Positions 63,586 to 64,000 of a DNA stretch of 64,000 nt are shown one piece after another. This DNA comes from Notamacropus eugenii. Lineage: Eukaryota; Chordata; Mammalia; Diprotodontia; Macropodidae. The stretch is from assembly GCF_028372415.1 (NCBI RefSeq), contig NC_092874.1:113845744-113909743 (forward strand), read 5' to 3'. The translations under genes were made by a program, and so were the position numbers. Numbering within the stretch: the first letter of the stretch is position 1; the number at the start of each line of letters is the position of its first letter. The notes under the pieces were generated by a model. It searched no databases. It was not told where the DNA came from and worked only from the letters and a program-made list of their open reading frames with translations.

Positions 63586-64000
63586 AGAGAAATTAGAAAT
63601 ATATAGAAATTAGATTTTAACAGAATAAGAGAATATGCTTAGAAACAGGCAGCAGTCATACCAGTTGGAGTAAGGATGATTAATTGTTCCTCCACATTCC
63701 CCTCCAGCTACCTGGAAACAGTGATACAAGGTTTCATGGAAGGTCTTAGACATTCTTTCCAGAAGGTTCCTGGAAGACAGCTCAGAGGATCCCAGAGACA
63801 TAGACTCAGAGGTGGAATGGATCCACACCTGGACAAGAATCCCCTTTAGCTCACATATGACAAGCAGCCATCCAGAACATCTTACAGGATGATTTCTAGT
63901 GAGAGGGAATCTACTAAAACTTGAGTAATGAGAAGAAAGTCACTTTCACCTTTGAATAATACTCAAGGTTAGGAAGTCTTGACCTTTAGGTCCTTCTAAT

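Larger units (their letters stand above)
60596..64000 (+). other. SLC13A4: SLC13A4 intron 13 (continues past window)
   Basis: No further exon found. It holds an L2 3' region on minus (60735-61730), a SINE (62034-62305), an L3/MIR-type fragment (62520-62700), a MIR (62930-63150), a GT repeat and a composite SINE. 63590-64000 is unidentified. Confidence 0.75.

Noticed and set aside
60596-64000. SLC13A4 exon 14 inside the window
   Set aside because: I looked for the expected SSGLSTWIG start after an acceptor and found none; the region is repeats and unidentified intron.

Overview
This window is nuclear DNA of a vertebrate, most likely a marsupial. It has GT-AG introns up to 22 kb long. Its gene order matches the mammalian FAM180A-SLC13A4 neighbourhood. 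It carries dense MIR, L2 and L3/CR1 relics together with many copies of a tRNA-headed SINE typical of marsupial genomes, L1 tails, and an L1-ORF1-only element that resembles HAL1. No prokaryotic features, CRISPR arrays or operons are present. Both genes were assigned by recognising the translated exons from memory of the mammalian proteins; no database search was run.

Layout: (1) 1-3358 holds the last two coding exons of FAM180A on the + strand; its N-terminal exon or exons lie upstream of the window. (2) 3359-14130 is intergenic, about 10.8 kb, dominated by a decayed L2 (about 6850-9000) with a SINE inserted in it, plus an L1 tail. (3) 14131-60595 holds the first 13 coding exons of SLC13A4, a Na+-coupled sulfate symporter, on the + strand. 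They encode 485 codons with every splice phase consistent. The gene ends inside intron 13 at the window edge, so roughly the last 140 residues, including the second half of the transport core, lie beyond 64000.

SLC13A4 intron 2 (22 kb) is the main repeat reservoir. It contains a 39-bp minisatellite, a Tigger-type DNA transposon with a SINE nested in it, a HAL1-like element with a target-site duplication, and a 5'-truncated L1 with a 15-bp target-site duplication. Exon 3 lies between two arms of a long inverted repeat, each about 265 bp. Exon 7 lies between two direct copies of a sequence of about 200 bp. Four related palindromic hAT-type MITEs are scattered over introns 2, 7 and 11.

The two genes are not known to act together; their adjacency is conserved synteny. 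I found no convincing new gene system. The most useful leads are structural: repeats that pair around exon 3, a tandem splice acceptor at exon 5, and well-preserved insertion footprints.
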